Assembly (NCBI GenBank): GCA_026386995.1
Contig: JAPLMO010000235.1
Coordinates: 1-12,346, forward strand
Direction: 5' to 3'
DNA: 12,346 nt
DNA from: Planctomycetota bacterium
GTDB taxonomy: Bacteria > Planctomycetota > Phycisphaerae > FEN-1346
The notes below the pieces were generated by a model. The model ran no database searches. It had not been told where the DNA came from and saw only the letters and a list, made by a program, of their open reading frames with translations. Below, in pieces: positions 1-6,597 of the stretch (within the stretch, counting starts at the first letter, position 1; each line of letters opens with the position of its first letter). The translations under genes and the position numbers were made by a program.

Positions 1-80
1 TTTCGGACCCCCAAAAAGGGGGTGCGCCGCTCTAATAATTGACGTAAGTGTTTCTGCAAAAACGCGACTTACGTTCAACT

Positions 81-154
81 GCCAAAATGGCATAAAGGCG
101 GGATTCGGGAGCCGGGATTCGGGATTCGGCAAATGCCAAACGGCATAAAGGCGG
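81..154. repeat. Two 20-21 bp direct repeats flanking GGGATTCGG iterations
   Basis: GCCAAAATGGCATAAAGGCGG (81-101) and GCCAAACGGCATAAAGGCGG (135-154) differ by one base change and a one-base gap. The 33 bp between them is built from iterations of GGATTCGGGA / GGGATTCGG. Each unit starts with a small inverted repeat (GCCAAAATGGC; GCCAAACGGC). This is repeat-type intergenic DNA, not a gene. Its function is unknown. Confidence 0.6.
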
Positions 155-198
155 CAACCCCGCGGCACATTTAGCCGGCCACCTTGGTCGCCGCGTCT

Positions 199-232
199 TT
201 TGCGCGGCAGGTCCGGAGACCCGCCGCGCAAA
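199..232. repeat. GC-rich hairpin, copy A of a dispersed family
   Basis: The left arm TTTGCGCGGCAGGTC (199-213) and right arm GACCCGCCGCGCAAA (218-232) pair over 15 bp with one A-C mismatch around the 4-nt loop CGGA. On the minus strand the loop reads C-TCCG-G, which fits the UNCG tetraloop pattern with its preferred C-G closing pair. The same arm sequence returns at 3479-3510 and 3677-3703. No T-run follows on either strand, so a terminator role is not supported for this copy. Confidence 0.7.
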
Positions 233-402
233 GTATGAAGGTGGCGCTATCGTATTTGGGGGCGGGCCGGCCAGGGCTTCTGCACGCTCCTTGGCGCAAT
301 TCTCTGAAGTGACTTGCCGCAGGGGTCGATAATAACTACGCACCCCCGTAACCGGGGTCTGGTGTAGAGAGGGTGCCGTTTCACCCGTGCAACGAGGGTT
401 TA

Positions 403-744
403 ATGCTCCGGGTCGATGAACGCCGCCGCCATCAGCGCGATATTCTATCGTGTCCGGTAACTCTGCGCGACAAGGCCGGCAGGGTGCTTTTCCGCGGTCG
501 TGCGGCGGATATCGCCCCCGGCGGCATACGGATCATGGGCAAGGGCGGCAGGCCGCTCGTCGAGGGGCAGCCCGTCTGGGTCGAACTGAGCCTCCCGAGC
601 GTCCGGGCGACCGGCCCGCGGACCCGCATCGTCAAGGTGAGCGGCGAGGTCCGCCGCGTCAGCGTCCTGGGCGAGTGGCGCAGCGTCATCGTTATCATCT
701 TCGACACGGAGTTCAACCGGATGTTCCTGGACCCCACGCTGTAA
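403..744 (+). CDS. Small single-domain PilZ protein
   Basis: This is a 113-residue protein of PilZ type. The family binds cyclic di-GMP and relays the signal to motility, exopolysaccharide or secretion machinery through protein contacts. The two ligand-binding signatures are visible. An Arg-rich stretch at residues 7-12 contains RxxxR (R8 and R12). DIAPGG at 36-41 corresponds to (D/N)xSxxG with Ala in place of Ser, a change that may weaken binding. The remaining residues alternate as beta-strands, as expected of the six-strand barrel, and there is no membrane segment or partner domain. The ATG at 403 is preferred because GAGGG lies 4 nt upstream. A GTG at 373 would add ten residues unlike the family. 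The gene stands alone and converges on the VWA gene. A link to the pseudopilin operon is possible but not shown. Confidence 0.8.
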   Translation: MLRVDERRRHQRDILSCPVTLRDKAGRVLFRGRAADIAPGGIRIMGKGGRPLVEGQPVWVELSLPSVRATGPRTRIVKVSGEVRRVSVLGEWRSVIVIIFDTEFNRMFLDPTL

Positions 745-813
745 GCCGATAATAGAACGCGGCCGCACACGCCGCCGCCGGCATAGCAAGAGTCCTTCCG
801 GACACCCACGATT

Positions 814-829
814 CTCCGGGCGCCCGGAG
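814..829. terminator. 16-bp perfect palindrome at the convergent gene junction
   Basis: CTCCGGGCGCCCGGAG is a perfect palindrome that sits directly against the TAG stop of the VWA gene (831-833) and 70 bp after the PilZ stop. On the + strand it is followed after a few bases by TTTT (837-840), so it could end the PilZ transcript. On the minus strand no T-run follows. A shared two-way terminator is plausible but weakly supported. Confidence 0.35.
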
Positions 830-830
830 T

Positions 831-3365
831 CTACAGTTTTCCCGCCATCCGAAGGGCCACCTGCACGAGTAGCACGGCTCCCGCCGCCGCCACGAGGTAG
901 AGGCCGACAGGGGCGTATCCGCGCGACTGCCCCTGGCGCACGATCTCGGCCAGGGCGTCGGGCGACGCCAGAATGCTTCCGCCGCCGGCCCGCACGATCG
1001 CCTCCAGCCGCTGGCGGTCCACGCCGAGGGCCTCATATTCCATCTGCGGCAGGCCGGGCGCCGCCAGTTGAACGCTCTCCTCCGGCCCGCCCGCGCCGCC
1101 GGCCGGCCGGCGAACGGTCACGAGCGTCGCGCCGCCGTCGTTTATGCCGACCTTGCCCTCGTAGATGCCAGGCGCGACCTGCGCGATGGCGACGGGTCGC
1201 GGCCCGGCGTCGGCCTCGCCCCAGGCGGTAGCCGCGAGCGGCGGGCGGGGCTCGTCGGTCGGCACGGGTTTTTCCTCAACGCGGAGCCACCACTCGGGTC
1301 CGCGCTGGACCAGCCGCGCGGACCAGTCGCGCGGGGCGACGGGCTGATCCAGCCACCCGAGGATGGCCGCAAGGTAACCGCCGAGGACGTCGCCGTCGCG
1401 CCACTGGCCGGATGCCGCACCGACGGGCCACGGCATTGCGGCGACCTTGCCGAGACCCCTGCGCCAGGCCGCCAGCAGGGGCGCCTGGGTCTGGCCGGGG
1501 GCCGCAGGTGCGGCGGTCCAGAGCAGGTCGGCTGCGGGTTTTGGCTGGGTCAGGTTGAAGGCGTCGACGGCAGGCAGCGGCGGGCCGACGTCGCGCCAGA
1601 TCGGCTCGGCGGCGCGCCACTGGGCGGCGCGGGTTTCGGTGCGGAGGGCCTGGCCGCGCTTCCACGCCAGGTCCCTGAGGAATGTTTCGCGGAGCGGTTG
1701 GCGCTGGGCGCCGGCGCAGACGTAAAGGCGGCCGCCGGTCGCGCCGGCCAGTTGAGCGAGGCGGTCGCGGTCGGCGTCGGGGCCGGTCGCCACGGCCGAG
1801 AGGCTGACGGCGGCGGCGCGGCAGGCGGCGGCCAGGGCGGGCACGTCAAAGTCGGCGCTGCGACCGTCGGAGATGAGCAGAACGTGGCGGACCCTTTGCG
1901 CGTCCGCCGGCGGTGGCCCGAAGAGGCCGAGCGCCGCCGTCACGGCGGGCGTGATTCGCGTGCCGCCGCCCGCCTGGATCTCGACGAGGCGCCGGCGCAG
2001 GGCGTCGGCGTCGGCCGCGGGCGCAAGCGGTGCGGCGACGCGCGGCTCGCCGGCGAAGGCTACCACGCCGATGCGGTCAGCCGGTCCGAGGGCCGCACGC
2101 AGGTCGAGGACGGCGAATTTCGCAAGGGCGATCTTGGCCAAGCCGTCGGCCACCTCGTTCATCGAGCCGCTGGAGTCGATGGCGAACACGATGTCCAGCG
2201 GCGGCCTGGCGGCCGTGCGGCTGGAGACGGGCAGCAGGTCTTCCAGCGGCGACTCGTCGTAACCGCCCGCGCCGAAGGCGCTGTCGCCGCCGAGGGCCAG
2301 GAGGCCCATGCCGCCCTCGGTCACGCGCTGGGCAAGGTCGCTCAGCGCCTCAGGCCGCAGGGACCACGCGGAGACGTTGTCGAGGACGACGGCCGTCTCG
2401 CCGGCCTCGGGGCGTCTGAACTCGGCGGCCGCCACTTCGCGGAAGCGTGTGCCCGCCGGCGCCCTGGATTGCATCGACGCGAGCGCCGGCCCGGCCGCGT
2501 CGCCGCCGCAGACGTACGCGACGCCCAGGCCCTCGCCGACTTGCACCAGGCACGCGGCGCGATCGTTCTCGGGGTAGTCGTCGTCAGATGAGGAGATCTG
2601 CACGTGATATGTGTAGAGGCCCGCCGCAGGGGGCGTGTCTGTAAAGAGCGCCTCGGCGCCCGCCGCGGGGTCGACGGAAACATGGGCCGCGCGCGCGGCT
2701 CCGTCCGCCGGCCGGCGCGCAAGGCGCACCGTGGCCCTGGCGGGGACCGTGGAGGCGAGGCGGATCTTCAGGGGCACGGGCGCCCCCAGCGGCGCCTGGG
2801 CGGGGGCCGAGAGGCCGGCGACCCGCACGTCGCGCGGCTGAAAGTTCGGGGCGACGGCGTACACGCGCAGGCCGCGCGCGGCGAGCGACTCGGCGGCGCG
2901 GACGGCGTCGCCGGCGGTCTCGCGGGCGTCGGTGTAGAGCACGAGGACGCCGCCGTCGCCGGAGATGCCGGCGGCGGCCTGCTCCAGGGCCTGCTGGATG
3001 TCGGTGCGTGCGGCGGGGGCGGAGGGCGATTCTTGCGGGAATCGCAAGAGGCCGGACTGGCCGGCCGGAACCGCCGCCGCGTAGGGCGCAAGCGCATCGG
3101 CGTCGGCGTGCGCCCCGGCCGCGGGGCGCATGCTGGGGGAAACATCCTCCAGGAATCGGACAGGGCAGGGCCCCTGGCGCGAGGCCAGCAGGCTCGGCCC
3201 GGCCAGGGCGGCGGCCAGAAGGCCCGCGGCCATGCAGGCGAGGGCCGCACGCCCGCTCGCGCCGGGGCGCCGAGGCGATGCGGCAAGCGCGAACAGCAAG
3301 ATCGCCGCCCAGGCCGGGACGGCCGCCAGGAGCACGTACGGACTGGCGAAGCGGATAAGGTCCAT
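831..3365 (-). CDS. Membrane-anchored double VWA protein with a glutamine-amidotransferase-like domain
   Basis: The 844-residue product probably works at the cytoplasmic membrane. Hydrophobic segments lie at about 7-30 and 40-62, with another at about 819-837 before a short RMAGKL tail. A first, short VWA-like domain (about 66-172) carries DVSPS at 74-78, which matches the metal-site motif DxSxS. An Ig-like stretch (about 178-276) follows, then an amidotransferase-like fold (about 281-380) containing GGMGLLALGG. It shows no nucleophile Cys at the expected turn (GGDSAF), so catalysis is unlikely. A full VWA domain (about 389-550) has DSSGS at 397-401, Thr at 469 and D500 in ISDG, a complete metal-binding set. 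Proteins of this layout are common in planctomycetes and related to BatA-type proteins, but their role is unknown. The start matches the family pattern and has no Shine-Dalgarno sequence. A promoter-like -10 lies just upstream, which suggests leaderless translation. Confidence 0.85.
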   Translation of the reverse strand: MDLIRFASPYVLLAAVPAWAAILLFALAASPRRPGASGRAALACMAAGLLAAALAGPSLLASRQGPCPVRFLEDVSPSMRPAAGAHADADALAPYAAAVPAGQSGLLRFPQESPSAPAARTDIQQALEQAAAGISGDGGVLVLYTDARETAGDAVRAAESLAARGLRVYAVAPNFQPRDVRVAGLSAPAQAPLGAPVPLKIRLASTVPARATVRLARRPADGAARAAHVSVDPAAGAEALFTDTPPAAGLYTYHVQISSSDDDYPENDRAACLVQVGEGLGVAYVCGGDAAGPALASMQSRAPAGTRFREVAAAEFRRPEAGETAVVLDNVSAWSLRPEALSDLAQRVTEGGMGLLALGGDSAFGAGGYDESPLEDLLPVSSRTAARPPLDIVFAIDSSGSMNEVADGLAKIALAKFAVLDLRAALGPADRIGVVAFAGEPRVAAPLAPAADADALRRRLVEIQAGGGTRITPAVTAALGLFGPPPADAQRVRHVLLISDGRSADFDVPALAAACRAAAVSLSAVATGPDADRDRLAQLAGATGGRLYVCAGAQRQPLRETFLRDLAWKRGQALRTETRAAQWRAAEPIWRDVGPPLPAVDAFNLTQPKPAADLLWTAAPAAPGQTQAPLLAAWRRGLGKVAAMPWPVGAASGQWRDGDVLGGYLAAILGWLDQPVAPRDWSARLVQRGPEWWLRVEEKPVPTDEPRPPLAATAWGEADAGPRPVAIAQVAPGIYEGKVGINDGGATLVTVRRPAGGAGGPEESVQLAAPGLPQMEYEALGVDRQRLEAIVRAGGGSILASPDALAEIVRQGQSRGYAPVGLYLVAAAGAVLLVQVALRMAGKL

Positions 3366-3373
3366 ACGGACCG

Positions 3374-3401
3374 ATTATAGAATGCCTGCGGCTGGAGTAA
3401 A
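3374..3401 (-). promoter_or_regulatory. Candidate sigma-70 promoter of the VWA gene (leaderless)
   Basis: On the minus strand TTTACT (3396-3401) is followed by a 16-bp spacer and a perfect TATAAT (3374-3379). Transcription starting about 7 nt after the -10 box would begin at or next to the A of the start codon at 3365. No Shine-Dalgarno-like bases lie between the -10 box and the ATG, which fits a leaderless message. Confidence 0.55.
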
Positions 3402-3478
3402 GCGTCGGGGCGAAGCGAGGGCGCTACTTGGGGACATCGCGCGGCGGGCGAGACTGCCGAGGAGTGTAGGATTGCGAT

Positions 3479-3510
3479 TTGCGCGGCGGGTCTCCGTACC
3501 CGCCGCGCAA
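3479..3510. repeat. GC-rich hairpin, copy B (perfect 13-bp stem)
   Basis: TTGCGCGGCGGGT (3479-3491) pairs perfectly with ACCCGCCGCGCAA (3498-3510) around the loop CTCCGT. The arms match copies A and C almost base for base, so this is a true dispersed element and not chance GC content. It lies about 115 bp upstream of the VWA gene. Confidence 0.75.
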
Positions 3511-3528
3511 GAGTGTGGTATCGGGTGC

Positions 3529-3554
3529 CACGGTTGCGCCGTTCAGCAACCGTG
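3529..3554. repeat. 9-bp inverted repeat in the hairpin array
   Basis: CACGGTTGC (3529-3537) and GCAACCGTG (3546-3554) form a perfect stem around GCCGTTCA. It is not related in sequence to the GCGCGGCGGG family beside it. No function is evident. Confidence 0.5.
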
Positions 3555-3611
3555 CCGCCGTTCGGCGCGGAACACGGCTGCAAACTGCGCAGCCGCGGCA
3601 CCCGGCAATCC

Positions 3612-3639
3612 GCGCGGCGGTTCAGGAGAACCGCCGCGC
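3612..3639. repeat. GC-rich hairpin, variant D (perfect 12-bp stem)
   Basis: GCGCGGCGGTTC (3612-3623) pairs perfectly with GAACCGCCGCGC (3628-3639) around AGGA. The first nine bases of the arm match copies A-C, but the inner arm is GTTC where they have GGTC or GGT. Both arms changed together, which keeps the pairing and points to selection on the structure or duplication of the element as a unit. Confidence 0.65.
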
Positions 3640-3666
3640 TCAATAGGGAAGTTGCGCTGCCGTACC

Positions 3667-3703
3667 AGAAAAGCAACGCGGCGAGTCCGAAGACCCGCCG
3701 CGC
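3667..3703 (-). terminator. Probable intrinsic terminator of the pseudopilin operon (hairpin copy C)
   Basis: Read on the minus strand, this begins about 31 nt after the TGA of the GspK-like gene. CGCGGCGGGTC, TTCG and GACTCGCCGCG form an 11-bp stem with one mismatch, closed by a C(UUCG)G tetraloop, one of the most stable loops known. The stem is followed by TTGCTTTTCT, a fair T-rich tail. Position, loop and tail together fit factor-independent termination. The arms belong to the same family as copies A, B and D. Confidence 0.55.
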
Positions 3704-3734
3704 AAAATAACCTCTATGTGTCCGCCTCAGAATC

Positions 3735-6368
3735 TCAGAAAGGCGGCCCGAACTGGACGGTGCCGTAGATGGAGAATGTGTCGCTGCGGACCGTGGCGAT
3801 GTTGGAGATGCGGGTGTACCAGAAATCGCGCTTCTCCAGGGCCCCGAAGCATTCCGGGTCTTCCTTGGGGGTGGTTAAGGTCCTGAGGACTTCCACCGGG
3901 CTGGTCAGCGGCCGGGCAGTTGCAATGTTGAGATAGGCGGAGGCGTCTCCCGTGAGGCCGAGGCCGAGGGCCTTGAGTGCCTGGTCGGTGGCGGTGTTGA
4001 GGTTGATGCGTCCGGCGACGCGGATTTCCTTTCCGCAGAAGCGGCCTAGGGCCTTGGTGTCGGCGGTTTCCACGTCGTCCTTCTTGCCGTCGCCGTCATT
4101 GTCGTAACTATCGAGCCACGGGCTGTCGACGCAGAAAATATTGGCGGCGTTAAACTGTTTGTACTGGACGTTGGCCGGATTGATCTGAGTGGGGGGCGTG
4201 GGCGAGTCGTATACGAATCTTGTGCGATCAATGGCGGTGGTGTCTTTCCACCAGTCCCACTTGACGAACTTCTCAAACTCCTTGTCACTAGCGGCGTCTC
4301 CAGTACACAGGCTGCTCTGTATGGCAACCTTCGCGATCCAGGGCCAGTAGTTGGGCGAGGTGGCCTCGGTTTCGTCTCTGGGGCAGAGGACCTGGTTTAA
4401 GTCTCCGACCCGCAGGAATGCCTTGAAAGCCTTTGGTTTGCCTGTGGCAGCCGTATCGAGCGCGTTGTAGTAGGGGGGAAGCGGTCCGTCGACCTTGGCG
4501 TCCCATCTGTTGGGGGCGACGGCATCATTCGGAGGCACGCTGTGCGGGAACCGGATGGGGATGCCAGCGCCCTTGGCAACACCGGTGTCCCCGCCGTCGG
4601 GCTTTGTGTCCCACACGTCGGTACCGGTGACCCAATTCTTGACGTAAAGGACGGTGACCACGCAAGAGGCGTCGGTGTCGTCAGAGGCTCGCGGCTCATC
4701 GTAAACGCCGATGGGCCGTTTCTTGGTGCTACCTGATGAGCCTACGGAGCCAATGTCAGCGCCCGTAATCTGGTCGATGATTCCGGGGCCCGTCGCTTCC
4801 AGTGTGACCTTATCGATGCCCGTGCCGTTCGCGTTGACATCGCCCGAATTCCAGGTTGTCTTGTAGGCGATTGAGGTAATGGGGAGGACGGAGACCGCCG
4901 TGGTTCCTCCGCTCATGTAGATTTTGATCGAGTGACCGGTGACGTCGATGGAACTCTGGGTGTCACCGGCGTAATTGCCGTACCAGGGGTTGTAAAGTTG
5001 GACTTTGACCTGCCACGTGCCGGAACTGGCCTGGGTCACTTTTACCTTGGTCATAATGGCCTGGCGGCGAGCGCCGTAGTAGTTGCCGTACGCTTTGAAG
5101 TAGTTGCCGCCGACGGTAGCTGGTTTGATGTATCGCGACTTGAAGGCGTGGACGTTGGCGGCGAACTGGCCGACATAATTCGGGAGCAGCGTTTTCTTGA
5201 CGGCTCCGCCCATGTCAAGGGTGCCGGCGACAGCGCTCGGGTCAATCGCGAGGTTGAGGTCGGTCTTCGTGGGCACGACGCCGCCGACGGTGCTCTGGCC
5301 GGGCATGACCTCGGCGTTCCAGCCGACGGTGGTCAGGCCCAGGCGGACGTTGAGCGTGGCCGTAGAGGTGTCCGCCGGGGTCCGGGTCAGGCCGCTGCCG
5401 CAGAGAGATTCCAGTCGCGACTTGGCGTACGTGCCGGTTGGGCGGCGAAGTTCGAACTCGTCATCGAGCGTAAAGGGTCGGTCCTGGGCAATGGTGGGGT
5501 TCTGGAAGAATATCTCGCCCAGCCGCGCGTTTCCGGGGGCGTTATTGGTGATGGACCAGCGTCCCGGCGGCGAGGTGGCGGCCGTGGAGTAAAGCAGTTT
5601 GCCGGTCGCAAGGGCCGTTGAGAACAAGGAGTCCGGGCTCACGTCGCAGACGAAGTAACCCTTGCCGCTGGCTTTGCTGTAGATCCATCCGTGGCCGGTG
5701 GCGGCGGTGCCGGGCGTGCCGTGGGCGTTGAGGTTCACCATGCCCGCATGGTCCACGACGGTGACGCTCGTGCGGACGACGCCGCTCCCGAACGGGTGGG
5801 CAAGTTCGGGAATCCAGAGACCGTTGGGCGGGTCGTACCAGAGAACGGTGGCGCCGGTCTTGGGAATCCCGAGGTTGTTGGGAGAGCCGTCCAGCGTGGC
5901 GCTGCCGATGGTCAGTGCGCCGGTGGTGCCGGCCCAAGTGATGAGGTTGAAGGGCTTTACGGTGCCCATGGAGACGTCTGTCCGGAAGGAATACGCGGGA
6001 GTGGCGGGCGCGGTGTTGGTGCTCCAGTTGGTGGCCAGGAATGCGTCGGGCCAGGGTTTCGTCGGGGTCGACGCGGTGGTCGGTTTAGTCGGGTCTGGCC
6101 AGTCCCAGTGGAAGGTGCCGAACTTTCCGGTCAGCAAATAGCCGGTGTACAGGCGTTGGGCGGGGTCGAACTCCCAGACGTCGCGGACGAGGGCATGGCA
6201 GACGTAATCGACCGCCCCGTCGGCGGCGAGGTCGAACTGGGCCTGGAGAGCGAAGTTTGCGGCCGTGTTGGATTCGATGCTGCTCATGGTGACAAAGGCG
6301 ATGCCGACCACCGCCAGGACGCCCAGGAGGCCTAGGATGACGATCAGAACCGAGCCGCGTAACCGCAT
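3735..6368 (-). CDS. Large GspK/PilX-like pseudopilin-type protein
   Basis: The 877-residue product starts MRLRG followed by a long hydrophobic helix (about 6-28), a type IV prepilin-like N-terminus with cleavage likely after G5. As in GspK, there is no Glu at mature position 5. GspK is the minor pseudopilin at the tip of the type II secretion pseudopilus. Near the C-terminus is INLNTA (788-793) followed by a small helical region. It resembles the GspK hairpin-helix segment and ends SNIATVRSDTFSIY, typical of related planctomycete proteins. An Asp-rich loop DNDGDGKKDD (756-765) fits a calcium-binding EF-hand-like loop. At 877 residues it is far longer than ordinary GspK (about 300-350), with a large Thr/Gly/Asn-rich middle of unknown fold. 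The start is fixed by GAGG 8 nt upstream. It is the last gene of the operon, behind a 229-bp spacer. GspK-like function is inferred, not proven. Confidence 0.7.
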   Translation of the reverse strand: MRLRGSVLIVILGLLGVLAVVGIAFVTMSSIESNTAANFALQAQFDLAADGAVDYVCHALVRDVWEFDPAQRLYTGYLLTGKFGTFHWDWPDPTKPTTASTPTKPWPDAFLATNWSTNTAPATPAYSFRTDVSMGTVKPFNLITWAGTTGALTIGSATLDGSPNNLGIPKTGATVLWYDPPNGLWIPELAHPFGSGVVRTSVTVVDHAGMVNLNAHGTPGTAATGHGWIYSKASGKGYFVCDVSPDSLFSTALATGKLLYSTAATSPPGRWSITNNAPGNARLGEIFFQNPTIAQDRPFTLDDEFELRRPTGTYAKSRLESLCGSGLTRTPADTSTATLNVRLGLTTVGWNAEVMPGQSTVGGVVPTKTDLNLAIDPSAVAGTLDMGGAVKKTLLPNYVGQFAANVHAFKSRYIKPATVGGNYFKAYGNYYGARRQAIMTKVKVTQASSGTWQVKVQLYNPWYGNYAGDTQSSIDVTGHSIKIYMSGGTTAVSVLPITSIAYKTTWNSGDVNANGTGIDKVTLEATGPGIIDQITGADIGSVGSSGSTKKRPIGVYDEPRASDDTDASCVVTVLYVKNWVTGTDVWDTKPDGGDTGVAKGAGIPIRFPHSVPPNDAVAPNRWDAKVDGPLPPYYNALDTAATGKPKAFKAFLRVGDLNQVLCPRDETEATSPNYWPWIAKVAIQSSLCTGDAASDKEFEKFVKWDWWKDTTAIDRTRFVYDSPTPPTQINPANVQYKQFNAANIFCVDSPWLDSYDNDGDGKKDDVETADTKALGRFCGKEIRVAGRINLNTATDQALKALGLGLTGDASAYLNIATARPLTSPVEVLRTLTTPKEDPECFGALEKRDFWYTRISNIATVRSDTFSIYGTVQFGPPF

Positions 6369-6452
6369 AGTGAGTTCCTCTACACTCGCCTTGATCTAAC
6401 GCGAGGCCAGTTGCCTGAAAAGTGCCCAATGGCCAATCAAACCACAAACTGC

Positions 6453-6574
6453 AAACGGCAATGACCAATCAAACGGCAAACAGCAAGAGGCAATGCCCCA
6501 AGGCCGGTCGCCGGCCGCATCCTCGCCATTGCCGTTTCGTTTCCGTTTCTCGGTTTGATTAGTCATTGCCGTTT
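6453..6574. repeat. Long imperfect palindrome inside the pseudopilin operon
   Basis: AAACGGCAATGACCAATCAAAC (6453-6474) is the reverse complement of 6553-6574 at 21 of 22 positions. The inner sequences are also related: GGCAATG at 6490-6496 faces CATTGCC at 6527-6533, with intermediate AAACGG words on both sides. The centre is a perfect GGCCGG-TCG-CCGGCC hairpin (6502-6516). The block is visibly poorer in GC than its surroundings and made of CAATGAC / AAACGGCAA words that continue outward on both sides (about 6421-6590). It fills most of the 229-bp spacer between the second and third operon genes. A structure controlling mRNA stability or a MITE-like insertion are both possible. Confidence 0.65.
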
Positions 6575-6597
6575 AGTCATTGCTTTTTCTGTCTTCA

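Larger units (their letters stand above)
1..402. other. Non-coding repeat-bearing spacer upstream of the PilZ gene
   Basis: No credible gene was seen here. The stretch holds several small structures. A CCCCC-AAAAA-GGGGG hairpin lies at 8-22 and could be the tail of a transcript entering from the left. An 8-bp inverted repeat ACGTAAGT / ACTTACGT occupies 42-49 and 67-74. A pair of direct repeats lies at 81-154 and a long GC-rich hairpin at 199-232. ACCCC / GGGGT (342-346 / 354-358) forms a short hairpin just before the gene. A GATAAT hexamer at 328-333 resembles a -10 box, but no convincing -35 was found, so the promoter of the PilZ gene stays unassigned. Confidence 0.6.
3366..3734. other. Hairpin-rich non-coding spacer between two minus-strand genes
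   Basis: No gene is supported here. The stretch separates the start of the VWA gene from the stop of the GspK-like gene. From left to right it holds a promoter, a half copy of the GCGCGGCGGG arm (3439-3448), a full hairpin (3479-3510), a 9-bp stem CACGGTTGC / GCAACCGTG (3529-3537 / 3546-3554), a CGCCG-TT-CGGCG stem (3556-3567), CGGCTGC / GCAGCCG (3575-3581 / 3589-3595), a 12-bp stem (3612-3639) and a terminator-like hairpin (3677-3703). Frames crossing it have compositions dictated by these repeats and are not counted as genes. Confidence 0.6.

Noticed and set aside
61..160. Possible c-di-GMP (GEMM) riboswitch upstream of the PilZ gene
   Set aside because: AAAGGC words are present, but the conserved GEMM core and its tetraloop-receptor arrangement could not be found.
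32..343. 103-codon minus-strand frame in the left spacer
   Set aside because: It runs through the direct repeats and hairpin copy A, and its composition follows those repeats. It has no ribosome site or recognisable domain.
831..833. TAG at the end of the VWA gene as a second recoded codon
   Set aside because: Reading on would add over 130 residues with no family-like features, through the junction palindrome and antisense to the PilZ gene. A true stop is far more likely.
1068..2591. Long open frame on the + strand (507 codons) opposite the VWA gene
   Set aside because: It is a shadow of the high-GC VWA gene. The translation is rich in Gly/Arg/Ala with no recognisable domain, while the opposite strand has clear domains and motifs.
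3439..3703. CRISPR-like array, because of the repeated GCGCGGCGGG arms
   Set aside because: Spacing is irregular, the units are inverted rather than direct, and there are no cas genes. It fits REP-like hairpins instead.
3130..3768. 212-codon + strand frame across the hairpin array
   Set aside because: It overlaps the VWA gene start and reads repeatedly through the hairpins, giving recurring RRVSVPAAQ-like words. This is an artefact of the repeats.
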